A stretch of DNA of 64,000 nt from Burkholderia plantarii (lineage in GTDB: Bacteria; Pseudomonadota; Gammaproteobacteria; Burkholderiales; Burkholderiaceae). The stretch is from contig NZ_CP007213.1 in the NCBI RefSeq assembly GCF_001411805.1, positions 682,001 through 746,000 on the forward strand, read 5' to 3'. Position numbers and translations under genes: made by a program. Positions 21,520-30,798 of the stretch are shown here, in pieces; positions within the stretch are counted from its first letter, which is position 1, and each line of letters begins with the position of its first letter. Under the pieces are notes generated by a model. It was not told the origin of the DNA, searched no databases, and worked only from the letters and a program-made list of their open reading frames with translations.

Positions 21520-22794
21520 TCAGGGCCGTGTGCCCGCCGCGAGAAAGCGGGCTCGCGTTGGCTTGAGAACGAACATCGCCAGCAGCGCGGTGGTGAGATC
21601 GAGCACGATGGCGCACGTGAAGACCGGGATCCAGCTGCCCGTGTGCTGATGCAGGAGCGCCGCGAGCGGGCCGCCGAACACCGAGCCGATGCCGAACGAC
21701 AGGTACAGCCAGCCGTAATTCGCGGTGGCATAACGCGTGCCGAAGGTGTCGGTGAGCGTCGAGGGAAACAGCGAGAAGATTTCGCCCCACCCCAGGAACA
21801 CCACGCCCGACAGCAGCACGAACAGCACGACGTTGTCGCGCGTGAGCAGCCACAGCAGCATCGCCACGCCTTCCAGCGCGAAGGCGAAGGTCATCGTTTT
21901 CTCGCGGCCGAAGTGGTCGGATACCCAGCCGAACAGCGGCCGCGTGAGGCCATTCGTGAAGCGGTCGATGGTCAGCGCGAGCGGCAGCGCCGCGAGCCCG
22001 AACACGAGTACCTTGCCCACGCCGAAATCGGCCGCGAAGCTCGCCATCTGCGAGGTGACCATCAGGCCCGAGGTCGCCATCATCGTCATCATCGCGAACA
22101 TGAGCCAGAACAGCGGCGTGCGCAGCATCTGCGCCGGGCGCCAGTCCGGCACCGACGACGCGCGGCCGGCGGCGTCGGCGCGTGCCGGGTTGGCGGCGGG
22201 CACGCGCAGGCCTTGCGAAGCGGCGAAGCCGACCACGGCGAAAATGAGGCCGAACAGGCCGAGCGTGCCGTCGATGCCGCGCGCCGCGAGCGCCGAAGAA
22301 ATGGGAAACGTCGTCACGATCGCGCCCATGCCGTAGCCGGCCGCCGCCACGCCCGCCGCGAAACCGCGGCGATCGGGAAACCAGCGCACCATCAGCCCCA
22401 CCACGCCCACATAGACGATGCCCGTGCCGAGGCCGCCCACCCCGCCGTAGGTGAGGTAGAGCATCAGCGCGCTGTTCGCGTGCGCGGCGAGTATCCAGCT
22501 CAGGCCCGAGAGCAGCGTGCCGATCGAGATCAGCACGCGGGGGCCGAAGCGATCGATCAGCGCGCCCTGGAACGGCGAGCAGAACGCCTGCAACAGCACC
22601 AGGATCGAGAACGTCACCTGCAGCTCGGGAAGCGCCACGCCCAGCTTCGCCATCAAGGGCTTGGTCATCAGCGTCCAGACATATTGCGGACTCGAGATCG
22701 ACATCATGCAGACCAGGCCGAGAATCAGCTGCGTCCAGCGGCGCCGCATCGCGACGCCCATCGGCAGCGCCGACGGGGTGTTCAAGGTATTCAT
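21520..22794 (-). CDS. MFS transporter, oxalate/formate antiporter (OFA) family
   Basis: 424 residues, 12 helices. The start (RRRWTQLILGLVCMMSISSPQYVWTLMTKPL) and the YGGVGGLGTGIVYVGVVGLMVRWFPDRRGFAAG stretch are the OFA pattern. Known members exchange oxalate, formate or similar small carboxylates. It lies 97 nt downstream of a GGT-type hydrolase best compared with oxamate amidohydrolase, so a role in moving oxamate or oxalate is reasonable (inference). Confidence 0.88.
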   Translation of the reverse strand: MNTLNTPSALPMGVAMRRRWTQLILGLVCMMSISSPQYVWTLMTKPLMAKLGVALPELQVTFSILVLLQAFCSPFQGALIDRFGPRVLISIGTLLSGLSWILAAHANSALMLYLTYGGVGGLGTGIVYVGVVGLMVRWFPDRRGFAAGVAAAGYGMGAIVTTFPISSALAARGIDGTLGLFGLIFAVVGFAASQGLRVPAANPARADAAGRASSVPDWRPAQMLRTPLFWLMFAMMTMMATSGLMVTSQMASFAADFGVGKVLVFGLAALPLALTIDRFTNGLTRPLFGWVSDHFGREKTMTFAFALEGVAMLLWLLTRDNVVLFVLLSGVVFLGWGEIFSLFPSTLTDTFGTRYATANYGWLYLSFGIGSVFGGPLAALLHQHTGSWIPVFTCAIVLDLTTALLAMFVLKPTRARFLAAGTRP

Positions 22795-22891
22795 CTACTG
22801 TTCTCCGGGATGAAAGGCACCCGCCGCGCGCGAGCCGGCGGGCAATGCGGGTGTCGCGGGCAATTCGATCAATGCGGACAAGGCGGGAAAG

Positions 22892-24505
22892 TCACCAGCT
22901 CGCCACCGAGCCGTCGCTGCGCGGGTCGCTGCCGCCTTCGAAGGTGCCGTTCGCGTGATGCACGATCGCGCCGGCGTGGCCCATCGCTTCGTCGTAGGCG
23001 CCGAGCATGTCGACCTCGTGGCCGAGCGCGCGCAGCGCGTCGACCGTGCCGGCGGGAAAGCGTGCTTCCAGCTTGAGCGTGTCGTTGGTCGTCCCCCAGG
23101 TGCGGCCGAGCAGCCAGCGCGGCGCGGCGATGGCGTCTTGCGGGTTCCAGCCGAACTGCGCGATACGCGAGAACACCGCGCTTTGCGACTGCGGCTGGCC
23201 ATCGCCACCCATGTTTCCGTACACGAGCGTGCGACCGTCGTTGAAGCGGGCGAGGGCGGGATTCAGCGTGTGGAACGGGCGGCGCAGCGGCATCAGGGGA
23301 TTGCGCGAGCGCGGATCGAGCGAAAAGCTGCAGCCGCGGTTTTGCCAGTTGATGCCCGACTGCTCCAGCACCACGCCGCTGCCGAACTCGTGATAGATGC
23401 TCTGGATGAAGCTCACCGCCAGGCCGTCGCGATCGATCGCGCCCATCCAGACCGTATCCGCCGGACCGAGGCCGTTGCCCCAGGGCGCGGCCCGCGACCG
23501 CTCCACCTTCGCCGCGAGCGCGTCGAGCGCGGCCGGCTCGAGGAAGCTCCGGGCATCGACGTCCATGTAGTCGGGGTCGGTGATGTGCCGGTCGCGCACC
23601 GCGAAGGCGAGCTTGGTCGCCTCCACGCAGGCGTGGACGAAATCGGCGCCGACCGGGTCCATGCCGGGCTCGAGCAGCCGGTCCAGCACGCCGAGGATCA
23701 TCAGCGAGACCAGCCCCTGCGTCGGCGGCGGCATGTTGTAGACGGTGCCGAACGAATGCGCGAGCGCGAGCGGCGTGCGCATGCGGGCCTGGTGGCGTGC
23801 CAGGTCGCTGGCCGTGACCAGGCTGCCGAGCGCCCGCAGATCGGCGGCGATGCTGTTGGCGAGGTCGCCTTCGTAGAAGTCGCGCAGGCCCGCGCCGGCG
23901 AGCTGTTCGAACGTCGCGGCCAGCTTCGGCTGCCTGAACAGCGCGCCGGTTTGCGGCGCCTCGCCCGTTTCGGCGTCGAGAAAGGTGCGCGCGAAACCGG
24001 GGATCGCGGCCAGCTCGCCGCGTTTCTGCGCGGTGCAGCGGGCCTGGCTGCGCGTCACGGGGATGCCGTGGCGCGCGTAGTGAATCGCGTCTTCGAGCAG
24101 GCGCGACAGCGGCAGGCGGCCACCTCGCTCCCGTGACCATCGATGCGCGCACTCCCAGCCCGAGACGGTGCCCGCGACCGTGTTGGCGGCGAGCGGCCCG
24201 CGAAACGGAATCGAGGCGAGACCGCGCTCGCGATAGGCATCGATCGACGCGGCGCCGGCGGACGCGCCGCATGCCTCGATGCCGACCGGCTCACGACCGG
24301 GTGCCGAGATCAGCCAGAAGCCGTCGCCGCCGATGCTGTTCATGTGGGGATACACGACCGCGATGGTCGCGGCGGCGGCAATCATGGCCTCGACGGCGTT
24401 GCCGCCCTCGCGCATCACGGCCATGGCGCTCTGGGAGGCAAGCGCGTGGGGCGCGACGGCCATGCCGCGCGTGCCTCGTACTGGGTTCAGATGGGTGGTC
24501 GACAT
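22892..24505 (-). CDS. Gamma-glutamyltransferase-family Ntn hydrolase, possibly oxamate amidohydrolase
   Basis: 537 residues. The N-terminal GGT fold (HALASQSAMAVMREGGNAVEA, PHMNSIGGDGF) leads to the autoprocessing site at T351 (GPADTVWMGAIDRDG), with the small-subunit signature SIYHEFGSGVV. No signal peptide, unlike periplasmic Ggt. The DTV...VDRDG form of the site resembles HpxW-type oxamate amidohydrolases; together with the OFA transporter and GntR regulator it suggests oxamate/oxalate metabolism, though another amide substrate is possible. Confidence 0.8.
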   Translation of the reverse strand: MSTTHLNPVRGTRGMAVAPHALASQSAMAVMREGGNAVEAMIAAAATIAVVYPHMNSIGGDGFWLISAPGREPVGIEACGASAGAASIDAYRERGLASIPFRGPLAANTVAGTVSGWECAHRWSRERGGRLPLSRLLEDAIHYARHGIPVTRSQARCTAQKRGELAAIPGFARTFLDAETGEAPQTGALFRQPKLAATFEQLAGAGLRDFYEGDLANSIAADLRALGSLVTASDLARHQARMRTPLALAHSFGTVYNMPPPTQGLVSLMILGVLDRLLEPGMDPVGADFVHACVEATKLAFAVRDRHITDPDYMDVDARSFLEPAALDALAAKVERSRAAPWGNGLGPADTVWMGAIDRDGLAVSFIQSIYHEFGSGVVLEQSGINWQNRGCSFSLDPRSRNPLMPLRRPFHTLNPALARFNDGRTLVYGNMGGDGQPQSQSAVFSRIAQFGWNPQDAIAAPRWLLGRTWGTTNDTLKLEARFPAGTVDALRALGHEVDMLGAYDEAMGHAGAIVHHANGTFEGGSDPRSDGSVASW

Positions 24506-24699
24506 CACGCTCCGGGCTACGCTCAAATTGCTTGTGTACGTACTTGTCGACAAAAGCAATAGATGTGCCAGTTTGGATGAAAATGGCGTGATGCCGGGCG
24601 GGATCCTTTACGGCGCGGGGGTTTGCGGGGGAGGCGGGGTGCCGAGGAAAAACGGTGGGCGCGGGGAAGCCTGGCGGCTGGCGACGTTGCCGTGGTGCA

Positions 24700-25446
24700 T
24701 TACATCGCTGACTTGGTGCGAACGCTGTGCAGTCGGTGCAGGGTGAGTTTGCGCACTTCGGCGCGGCTTCCCTGGATGTGCGCTTCCATGCTGGCCAGCG
24801 CCACGGGCAGGTCGGCGGCGCGAATCGCGTCGAGAATCGCGCCGTGCTCGGCGTAGGTTTCATCGAGGCAATCGCCATGCACGAGATCGAGCCAGCGCAC
24901 GACGCGGATGCGCGCCGTGACGCGTTCGAGCGCGGCGGACAGTTCGTCGTTGCCGGTCGCCGCGACGAGCGTGTAATGAAACGCCTCGTCCAGCTCCGCC
25001 ACCTTGCGGCCGTCGCGTTCGCGCGCGGCGGGGGCGACTTTCCAGATCGCGTCCAGTTCATCGATCGCGCGGCGCGCCATGTCATCGGACGGTGCGGTGC
25101 AGAGCTTGCGGATCGCAAACGTCTCGATCAGTTCGCGCATTTCGTAGAGATCGTCGAAGCGCTTGAAGTCGATCGGCACGACTTCCCAGCCGCCGCGGAC
25201 GTAGCCTTGCATCAGGCTGTCGCTTTGCAGGCGTTGCAAGGCCTCGCGCGCGGGGGTGCGTGATACGCCGAAGCGCTTCGCGATGGTGCCTTCGGTGAGC
25301 CGTTCTCCCGGCAGCAGGCGCAGTTCGAAGATGTCGTCGCGCAGCTGCTGGTAGACGGCTTCGGCGCGCGAGACGCCGCGGGCGCCGGGAGCCGGGGAGG
25401 GCGATGGATCGCGGGAGGCGAAGAGGGCGGCGTGGAGATCATTCAT
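24700..25446 (-). CDS. GntR-family regulator, FCD (FadR-like) subgroup
   Basis: 248 residues. Winged helix at about 30-95 (AEAVYQQLRDDIFELRLLPGERLTEGTIAKRFGVSRTPAREALQRL) and an all-helical FCD domain with metal/ligand residues in ELDEAFHYTLV and the later HGAILDAI. Start ATG at 25446. It is upstream of, and in the same direction as, the GGT-family hydrolase and OFA genes, so likely their regulator. Confidence 0.87.
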   Translation of the reverse strand: MNDLHAALFASRDPSPSPAPGARGVSRAEAVYQQLRDDIFELRLLPGERLTEGTIAKRFGVSRTPAREALQRLQSDSLMQGYVRGGWEVVPIDFKRFDDLYEMRELIETFAIRKLCTAPSDDMARRAIDELDAIWKVAPAARERDGRKVAELDEAFHYTLVAATGNDELSAALERVTARIRVVRWLDLVHGDCLDETYAEHGAILDAIRAADLPVALASMEAHIQGSRAEVRKLTLHRLHSVRTKSAM

Positions 25447-26001
25447 GAGCGGTGAGGATACAAGATTCGTGGGGGCCAAAGAAAATATGTGGGGCTGGAG
25501 GGGCGCGAGGCGGGCGGGGAGCGGGCCCAGGTGCGCTGGCCCGCTTGTCGTCGGCGTGTTCGTCGTCGGACTCGTCGCGGTCGAGATCGGCGTGGCGTCG
25601 GCCCGACGCGAGCATGCGAGTACGCGAGGGCGGCGGTGGATTTCGAAGAGGCGCTGTCGTACCGGAACGATTCGCGCCATTGAGCGTAAGGAAATCCCCC
25701 AGGCGCGCCGGCCGCGACGCGGCACTCGAGGCGCGATCGAACCGCGGAGCGGGAAATTGCGCGAGGCCCACGGCTGGCCGCCGGCCCGTACGGACATCGA
25801 AACGTCTTACGGTTGCCGCGGCAGCGGGGCGCCTGCCGAACGACCGACGGCTTCGGGTTTTGGATGGGTATCGCGCCGTTACCCGACGATTTTGAAATGG
25901 CATACTAAGACATCGACCCAGCGGGGCATGACGTTGCATTCGGGCGGAATCGGCATCTTGCAGCGCACGCCCGTCGCGTCATCGCCTTTGGGAAATGTCA
26001 G
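25447..26001. other. Intergenic stretch before the sigma factor gene
   Basis: About 550 bases. Several open frames exist on both strands but none shows family features or a ribosome site. The last 120 bases become relatively AT-rich, which fits a promoter region for the following sigma factor; no clear -35/-10 pair could be chosen. Confidence 0.55.
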
Positions 26002-26553
26002 ATGAGTACCGGCCCGACTGTACAGCCGATCGATACGATGGAAAGGCGCGACGACGACCCGGCCCGTTTGCGCTCGGCCTGGCTCGCCAACGAGTTCCGG
26101 GTCAGCTATGGATGGCTGAAGGCGAAACTGCAGCGGCGGGTCGGATCGCCGGCGGATGCCGAGGATCTGGCCGCGTCGTCGTTCGAGGCGCTCGCCGGCG
26201 TCGACGATCCGCCGGCCATTCGCGAGCCGCGAGCATGGCTGACCGTCATCGCCCAGCGTCTGACCTTCGAGATGTGGCGCCGCCGGGATCTGGAGCGCGC
26301 CTATCAGAATGCACTCCTCAACGTCGAGGCGCCGCTCGCCCCGTCCGCCGAATCGGTCGTCGAGATTTCCCAGGCCCTGTTCCTGATGGATCAGGCGCTC
26401 GACGGCTTGCCGCCGAAAGTGAAAAGTGCTTTCATCTACAGCCAGATCGACGGCCTCACCTATGCGGAGATCGCCGATCGACTCGGCGTCTCGAGCAGCA
26501 TGGTCCGCAAATATATCGCCCAGGCACTTGCCCAATGCTTTCTGAACCCGTGA
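26002..26553 (+). CDS. ECF RNA polymerase sigma factor, FecI type
   Basis: 183 residues. Region 2 (about 30-95: SYGWLKAKLQRRVGSPADAEDLAASSFEAL) and region 4 (about 130-180: LDGLPPKVKSAFIYSQIDGLTYAEIADRLGVSSSMVRKYIAQAL) match FecI-like ECF sigmas. Start at 26002 has GGGAA upstream. It overlaps the FecR-type gene by 19 bp and precedes a transducer-type receptor, the classic cell-surface signalling order. Likely switches on the receptor operon when the ligand binds outside. Confidence 0.92.
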   Translation: MSTGPTVQPIDTMERRDDDPARLRSAWLANEFRVSYGWLKAKLQRRVGSPADAEDLAASSFEALAGVDDPPAIREPRAWLTVIAQRLTFEMWRRRDLERAYQNALLNVEAPLAPSAESVVEISQALFLMDQALDGLPPKVKSAFIYSQIDGLTYAEIADRLGVSSSMVRKYIAQALAQCFLNP

Positions 26554-27509
26554 AGGCCTCACGCGGCGCCGGCGCGCTCGACTCCGTCATGCGCGAAGCC
26601 GTCCAGTGGGAGGTCCGGCTGCGTGCCGGGGATGCCGCGCGCGAGGAGCGCGATCGGTTCGAGGCGTGGCGCCGCGCCGATCCCGCTCACGAACAGGCGT
26701 GGACGCGGCTGCAGGGCGGCCTGGCGCGGTTTTCTCCATTGCACGGCACGTCCGGCACGGCGGTGCGAAGCGCGCTGAACGAACCCTCCCATGCGAGACG
26801 CCGCCTGCTGAAAGCGGGCGGCGCGGCAGGCGCGCTGGCCCTGGCCGCGATCGGCACGCGAGAGCTGGTGCAACGCTACTCCCTGGATGCCGATTACCAC
26901 AACGCGGGCCTCGCGCCCCAGGTCGTCGCGCTGAAAGACGGCTCGCCGCTGCTGCTCGGGGCGTCGGCACGCGTGTATTCGACGGACGACGGGGCGGCCC
27001 GCGACGTCTACCTTGCATCCGGTCAGATCCTGACGAGCCTGGCCGTGACAAGCCGCTCCCCGGTGGTCGTGCGCACGCGCGACGGCAGCGCGATGACGAC
27101 CGGCGCGCGCCTGAGCGTCGACGCGCTCCGATACCACACCGTGGTCGCGGTACAAGGCGGGGACGCCACCCTTGCGACGCCGCACGGCGGCAGTCTGCGC
27201 GTCGGCAACGGTTCGGCCTGGTCGATCTCGCCGCAGCGCATCGCGCGCATGCCCGAGACGGCCGAGGACATCTTCGCGTGGAAGCGCGGCATGCTGGTGG
27301 TCCTCGACCGTCCCGTGCCCGACATCCTCGAGACGTTGGGCCGCTACTACGGCGGCTACATCCGGTTTCCCCAGGAAGCGCTCTCGCGCCGGGTCAGCGG
27401 CGTGTTCGCGCTCAATGACGCCGAGGCGGCGCTGCGCCAGCTCGCCAGCGGCCTGGGGCTGTCCTTCGTGACTTACGGCAAGGTCCTGGCCGTCGCCGCC
27501 GAGGCCTGA
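26535..27509 (+). CDS. FecR-type transmembrane anti-sigma/sigma regulator
   Basis: 324 residues. N-terminal cytoplasmic segment (AVQWEVRLRAGDAAREERDRFEAWRRADPAHEQAWTRL, DUF4880-like), one hydrophobic segment after RRRLLKAGGAAGALALAAIG (about 95-113, Arg-rich like a Tat-type signal), then periplasmic FecR domain (about 150-245) and an STN-like end. Start ATG 26535 lies within the sigma gene. It should relay occupancy of the receptor to the sigma factor. Confidence 0.92.
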   Translation: MLSEPVKASRGAGALDSVMREAVQWEVRLRAGDAAREERDRFEAWRRADPAHEQAWTRLQGGLARFSPLHGTSGTAVRSALNEPSHARRRLLKAGGAAGALALAAIGTRELVQRYSLDADYHNAGLAPQVVALKDGSPLLLGASARVYSTDDGAARDVYLASGQILTSLAVTSRSPVVVRTRDGSAMTTGARLSVDALRYHTVVAVQGGDATLATPHGGSLRVGNGSAWSISPQRIARMPETAEDIFAWKRGMLVVLDRPVPDILETLGRYYGGYIRFPQEALSRRVSGVFALNDAEAALRQLASGLGLSFVTYGKVLAVAAEA

Positions 27510-27639
27510 CACGGCGCTGCGCCGATTCGTGCCGCAAAAAAATATTTTCGTTTCCCGGTGTCACTTTTTCCCCGTCGTTGCACAAGGTGAATGAAGGCGT
27601 CCATGTCCGTGACGCCTACTTTGTCCCGACGGGGGAACC

Positions 27640-28104
27640 GTGATCGACCATATCGATAAAGCCATCCTGACCGTTCTGCAAGACGACTGCACGCTTCCCG
27701 TGGCGGAGCTTGCCGATCGCGTGCATCTGTCGACCACGCCATGCTGGCGCCGCATACAGAAGCTCGAGCAGGACGGCGTCATCGCCCGCCGCGTGGCCTT
27801 GCTGGACGCCGAAAAACTCAACGTCGGCGTGACCGTGTTCGTCGAGATTCGCACCGCCCAGCACACGGCCGCGTGGCTCAAGCGCTTTTGCGAGGCGGTG
27901 GCCGACATTCCGGAAGTGGTCGAGGTGTACCGCATGAGCGGCCATGTCGACTATCTCCTCAAGGTGGTCGTGCCGCACATCGCCGCCTATGACGGCGTCT
28001 ACAAGAGCTTGATCAGCGAGCTGGAAATCTTCGACGTGAGTTCCAGTTTTTCGATGGAAACCATCAAGTCCACCACGAGCCTGCCGCTCGCCTACGTTGC
28101 CTGA
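27640..28104 (+). CDS. Lrp/AsnC-family regulator inside the receptor locus
   Basis: 154 residues, GTG start with GGGGGAA just upstream. HTH (DHIDKAILTVLQDDCTLPVAELADRVHLSTTPCWRRIQKLE) plus RAM domain (MSGHVDYLLKVVVP). These regulators sense amino acids. Its position between the FecIR pair and the TonB receptor is unusual and suggests a second input, such as amino acid release from an imported peptide (inference). An AT-rich tract CAAAAAAATATTTTCG lies about 95 nt upstream. Confidence 0.9.
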   Translation: MIDHIDKAILTVLQDDCTLPVAELADRVHLSTTPCWRRIQKLEQDGVIARRVALLDAEKLNVGVTVFVEIRTAQHTAAWLKRFCEAVADIPEVVEVYRMSGHVDYLLKVVVPHIAAYDGVYKSLISELEIFDVSSSFSMETIKSTTSLPLAYVA

Positions 28105-28419
28105 CTTCGTGGTCTGAGGACTTGGCGTGCCGAACGGAATTTTCAGGGACGTCGCGTTCGGCGGGAATGAAATTCCAGAAACGGCACGAAAGACGAATTC
28201 TTTAAAAAAAGCATTCCGGACAGGATCGCTAGACTTTTTCGTGTGGGCAAGGCACCGGCAAGTTACTCGAGTCAGTGGCTGCGAGCGAGGCCCGCAGCGG
28301 AAAGCCGGGAGGGTTTCCGCCACGGTCGCATCGGTGGCAGACGATGCCGGACCGGTTCGCTCGGGTAGGTGAAGTCAGGCGTCGTGCCAAAAACAACCGA
28401 CATGTGGATGGGGTGTATC
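28105..28419. other. Spacer before the TonB-receptor operon (probable promoter region)
   Basis: About 315 bases with no convincing gene. An AT-rich tract TTCTTTAAAAAAAGCATTCC near 28199 followed by GATCGCTAGACTTTTT is the best promoter candidate. A FecI-type promoter is expected here, but the sequence alone does not identify it. Confidence 0.45.
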
Positions 28420-30798
28420 GTGGGCATCAAGTTCGACAACAAGGGTATGGTCCGCAATCTCGCGGCAACGGCAATCGCCGTGGCACAGGCGTTCGCGGCG
28501 TCCGCCGCCAGTGCGCAGCCGGCGGAGCAACACACCTACCACATACCGAGCGGCCCGCTGGACCGGACCCTGGTGGAGATCGCCAAGACCGCGCAGCTGC
28601 CGTTGAACTACGACGCGGCGCTGGTGCGCTCGCTCGAGTCGGCGCCGGTGGACGGCCAATACTCGGCCATGGACGCAATCCGCGCGGCCTTGCGGGGCAC
28701 CGGCCTCGACGTGGTGCCGACGGCCAACGGCGGCTACACGCTGACCCGCGCCAAGGCCGATGCGAAGCGGGCGGCACCGCAGCCGGCCGCCGCCGGCCCG
28801 GCAGGCAGCCAGGCCGACACCACCTTGCCGCTCATCAGCGTGGCGGCCAGCCGCGATTCCGGCGGCACCGGCTTCGTCGCGGAATCGTCGTCCACCTATG
28901 CGCGCTCGGACGTGCCGCTGAGCGAGACGCCGAAATCGGTCAGCGTCATCAATGCCGCGGTGATCCAGAGCCAGGCCGACCAGTCGCTCTCCGACGTGCT
29001 GAGGAATGCTTCCGGCGTCGTCACGCGCCCGGGGCCGCTCGGCGTGCCGCAGTACACGATTCGCGGGTTCACGGCACAGAACCTGACTTCGGACGGGCTC
29101 GCCACGGTCGGGTCCGCACCCAACGTCACGCCGACCATCGCCATCTCGAGCGTGGAAGTGATCAAGGGGCCGTCGGCGATCGTGAACGGCAACAGTCCGC
29201 CGGGGGGCGTCATCAATCTCGTCAAGAAGGCGCCGCAGGCCGATCCCTTCCACGAAATCCAGGTGGGCTACGGCTCCTACGGCGACGAGCAGATCGCGCT
29301 CGACAGCACGGGCGCGATCACCGACGACAAGAAGCTCCGCTATCGCTTCATCGTCTCGGGCGAGCGGGTCGGTCAGAATTCGATGGGATACGACGGCGAG
29401 AGAAACTTCTACTTTGCCCCGACCCTGCAATGGAAGGATTCGACCACCGATTTGACGGTGGGCTATGAGCGCACGGTCAATCGCGAACCGGTTCCCCCAT
29501 TCACGATCGGCTATGCCGCGGGCGATATCTACCGGAACTATATCGACAAGCCGCTCGGTCAGGCGTCCGACCATTTCGGCGCGCAAACCGACAATATCTT
29601 CTTCCATCTCGAGCAGAAACTGTCGAAGTCGTTCACCCTCGTGAGCAAGGTTTCCTACTCGCGGACCCAGCAAACGCAGCAGGCCTGGGCAACGGCCACG
29701 CCGCTCTCGGCGACCAATGGCGCGGCGTTCTTCAACTTCGATTCGATCTCGGACTATTACAGCTGGAGCTTGCAGAACTACGTGCGGGCCAAGTTCGACA
29801 TCGGTGCGGTGAAGAACACGGTGATCGCGGGTTGGGACCTTCTCCACTACAACCAGTATCAGGTCGACACCACAACATCGGCATTCGTTTCGGTACCGAA
29901 CATTTTCGCGCCGTATTCGCTGCCTTCATCCGATACCGGAAACCTGGCGCCGACATCCGCCTCCAGCTTTACGCAAACCGGTTTGTATCTTCAAGATCAG
30001 TTTTCCTACCGGAATTTCCACGCACTTGCATCGGTGCGCCGGGATAGCTACACGACGATCACGACGGGCGCTGGAGGTGTTTCACCCGGAAACCATCAGG
30101 ACGCTTATAGCCCGAGCCTCGGCCTGCTCTACGAACTGACCTCCGAGGTCGCGGCCTACGCCAGCTACAACCGCGGCTTCCAGCCGGGCACGGCGCCTCA
30201 ATTTGGTGGCGGTTTGCTTCCCCCGCAGACCAGCCAGCAGGTCGAGGTGGGCATGAAGTTCAATCTGCTCGACGACAAGCTGGCCATCACGACCTCGGCC
30301 TACCGCACCTCGTTCAGCAACTACAACGTCGCCGACCCGATCCATCGCGGTTTCTATCTGCCCGCCGGCGGCGCCGTCAGCCGCGGATTCGAAGCGGAGA
30401 TCAGCGGCCAGCCGCTGCCCGGCGTCAACCTGGTGGGCAGCTACACCTACAACGACTTCGTGCAGCCCTCGGGCGCCAAGCTGGCGGTCAACCTGCCCAA
30501 GAACAGCGCCAGCCTGTGGGCCACCTACAACTTCCGCTCCGAGAAGCTCCAGGGCTTCGGTGTCGGCGCGGGGCTGTTCTTCGCGAGCGGGCAGTACGTT
30601 GGCACGGGCTCGGCGTACCGCATCCCCAGCCAGGTGGAGACGGACCTCGGCGTGTTCTATCGGAAGAAAGGCTACGGCCTGAATCTTTCGGTCAAGAACG
30701 TATTCAATCGCAAGCTCTACTACAGCAGCACGACGTCTACCCTGATCCCGATGGGACCGGCGCGGACCGTCATGCTCACCGGTACCTATGATTTCTGA
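28420..30798 (+). CDS. TonB-dependent outer-membrane transducer/receptor with STN domain
   Basis: About 792 residues from a GTG at 28420 (GGGG 6 nt upstream); longer in-frame starts exist at 28369 and 28402. Signal peptide to AASA-Q (about 32), then an STN signalling domain (about 37-107: TYHIPSGPLDRTLVEIAKTAQL...), plug (SETPKSVSVINAAVIQSQADQSLSDVLRNASGV) and a barrel ending in ...GTYDF. The plug pattern is that of siderophore-type receptors. STN plus upstream FecIR means it probably signals its own ligand. The ligand may be a ferric siderophore or a peptide. Confidence 0.92.
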   Translation: MGIKFDNKGMVRNLAATAIAVAQAFAASAASAQPAEQHTYHIPSGPLDRTLVEIAKTAQLPLNYDAALVRSLESAPVDGQYSAMDAIRAALRGTGLDVVPTANGGYTLTRAKADAKRAAPQPAAAGPAGSQADTTLPLISVAASRDSGGTGFVAESSSTYARSDVPLSETPKSVSVINAAVIQSQADQSLSDVLRNASGVVTRPGPLGVPQYTIRGFTAQNLTSDGLATVGSAPNVTPTIAISSVEVIKGPSAIVNGNSPPGGVINLVKKAPQADPFHEIQVGYGSYGDEQIALDSTGAITDDKKLRYRFIVSGERVGQNSMGYDGERNFYFAPTLQWKDSTTDLTVGYERTVNREPVPPFTIGYAAGDIYRNYIDKPLGQASDHFGAQTDNIFFHLEQKLSKSFTLVSKVSYSRTQQTQQAWATATPLSATNGAAFFNFDSISDYYSWSLQNYVRAKFDIGAVKNTVIAGWDLLHYNQYQVDTTTSAFVSVPNIFAPYSLPSSDTGNLAPTSASSFTQTGLYLQDQFSYRNFHALASVRRDSYTTITTGAGGVSPGNHQDAYSPSLGLLYELTSEVAAYASYNRGFQPGTAPQFGGGLLPPQTSQQVEVGMKFNLLDDKLAITTSAYRTSFSNYNVADPIHRGFYLPAGGAVSRGFEAEISGQPLPGVNLVGSYTYNDFVQPSGAKLAVNLPKNSASLWATYNFRSEKLQGFGVGAGLFFASGQYVGTGSAYRIPSQVETDLGVFYRKKGYGLNLSVKNVFNRKLYYSSTTSTLIPMGPARTVMLTGTYDF

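Noticed and set aside
25439..25939. 166-codon minus-strand frame upstream of the GntR gene
   Set aside because: Arg/Pro/Ser-rich, overlaps the regulator's promoter area and has no motifs; typical of chance frames in GC-rich DNA.
28369..28419. Longer N-terminus of the TonB-dependent receptor
   Set aside because: Adds residues before the signal peptide and lacks a ribosome site; the GTG at 28420 has one. Not excluded.
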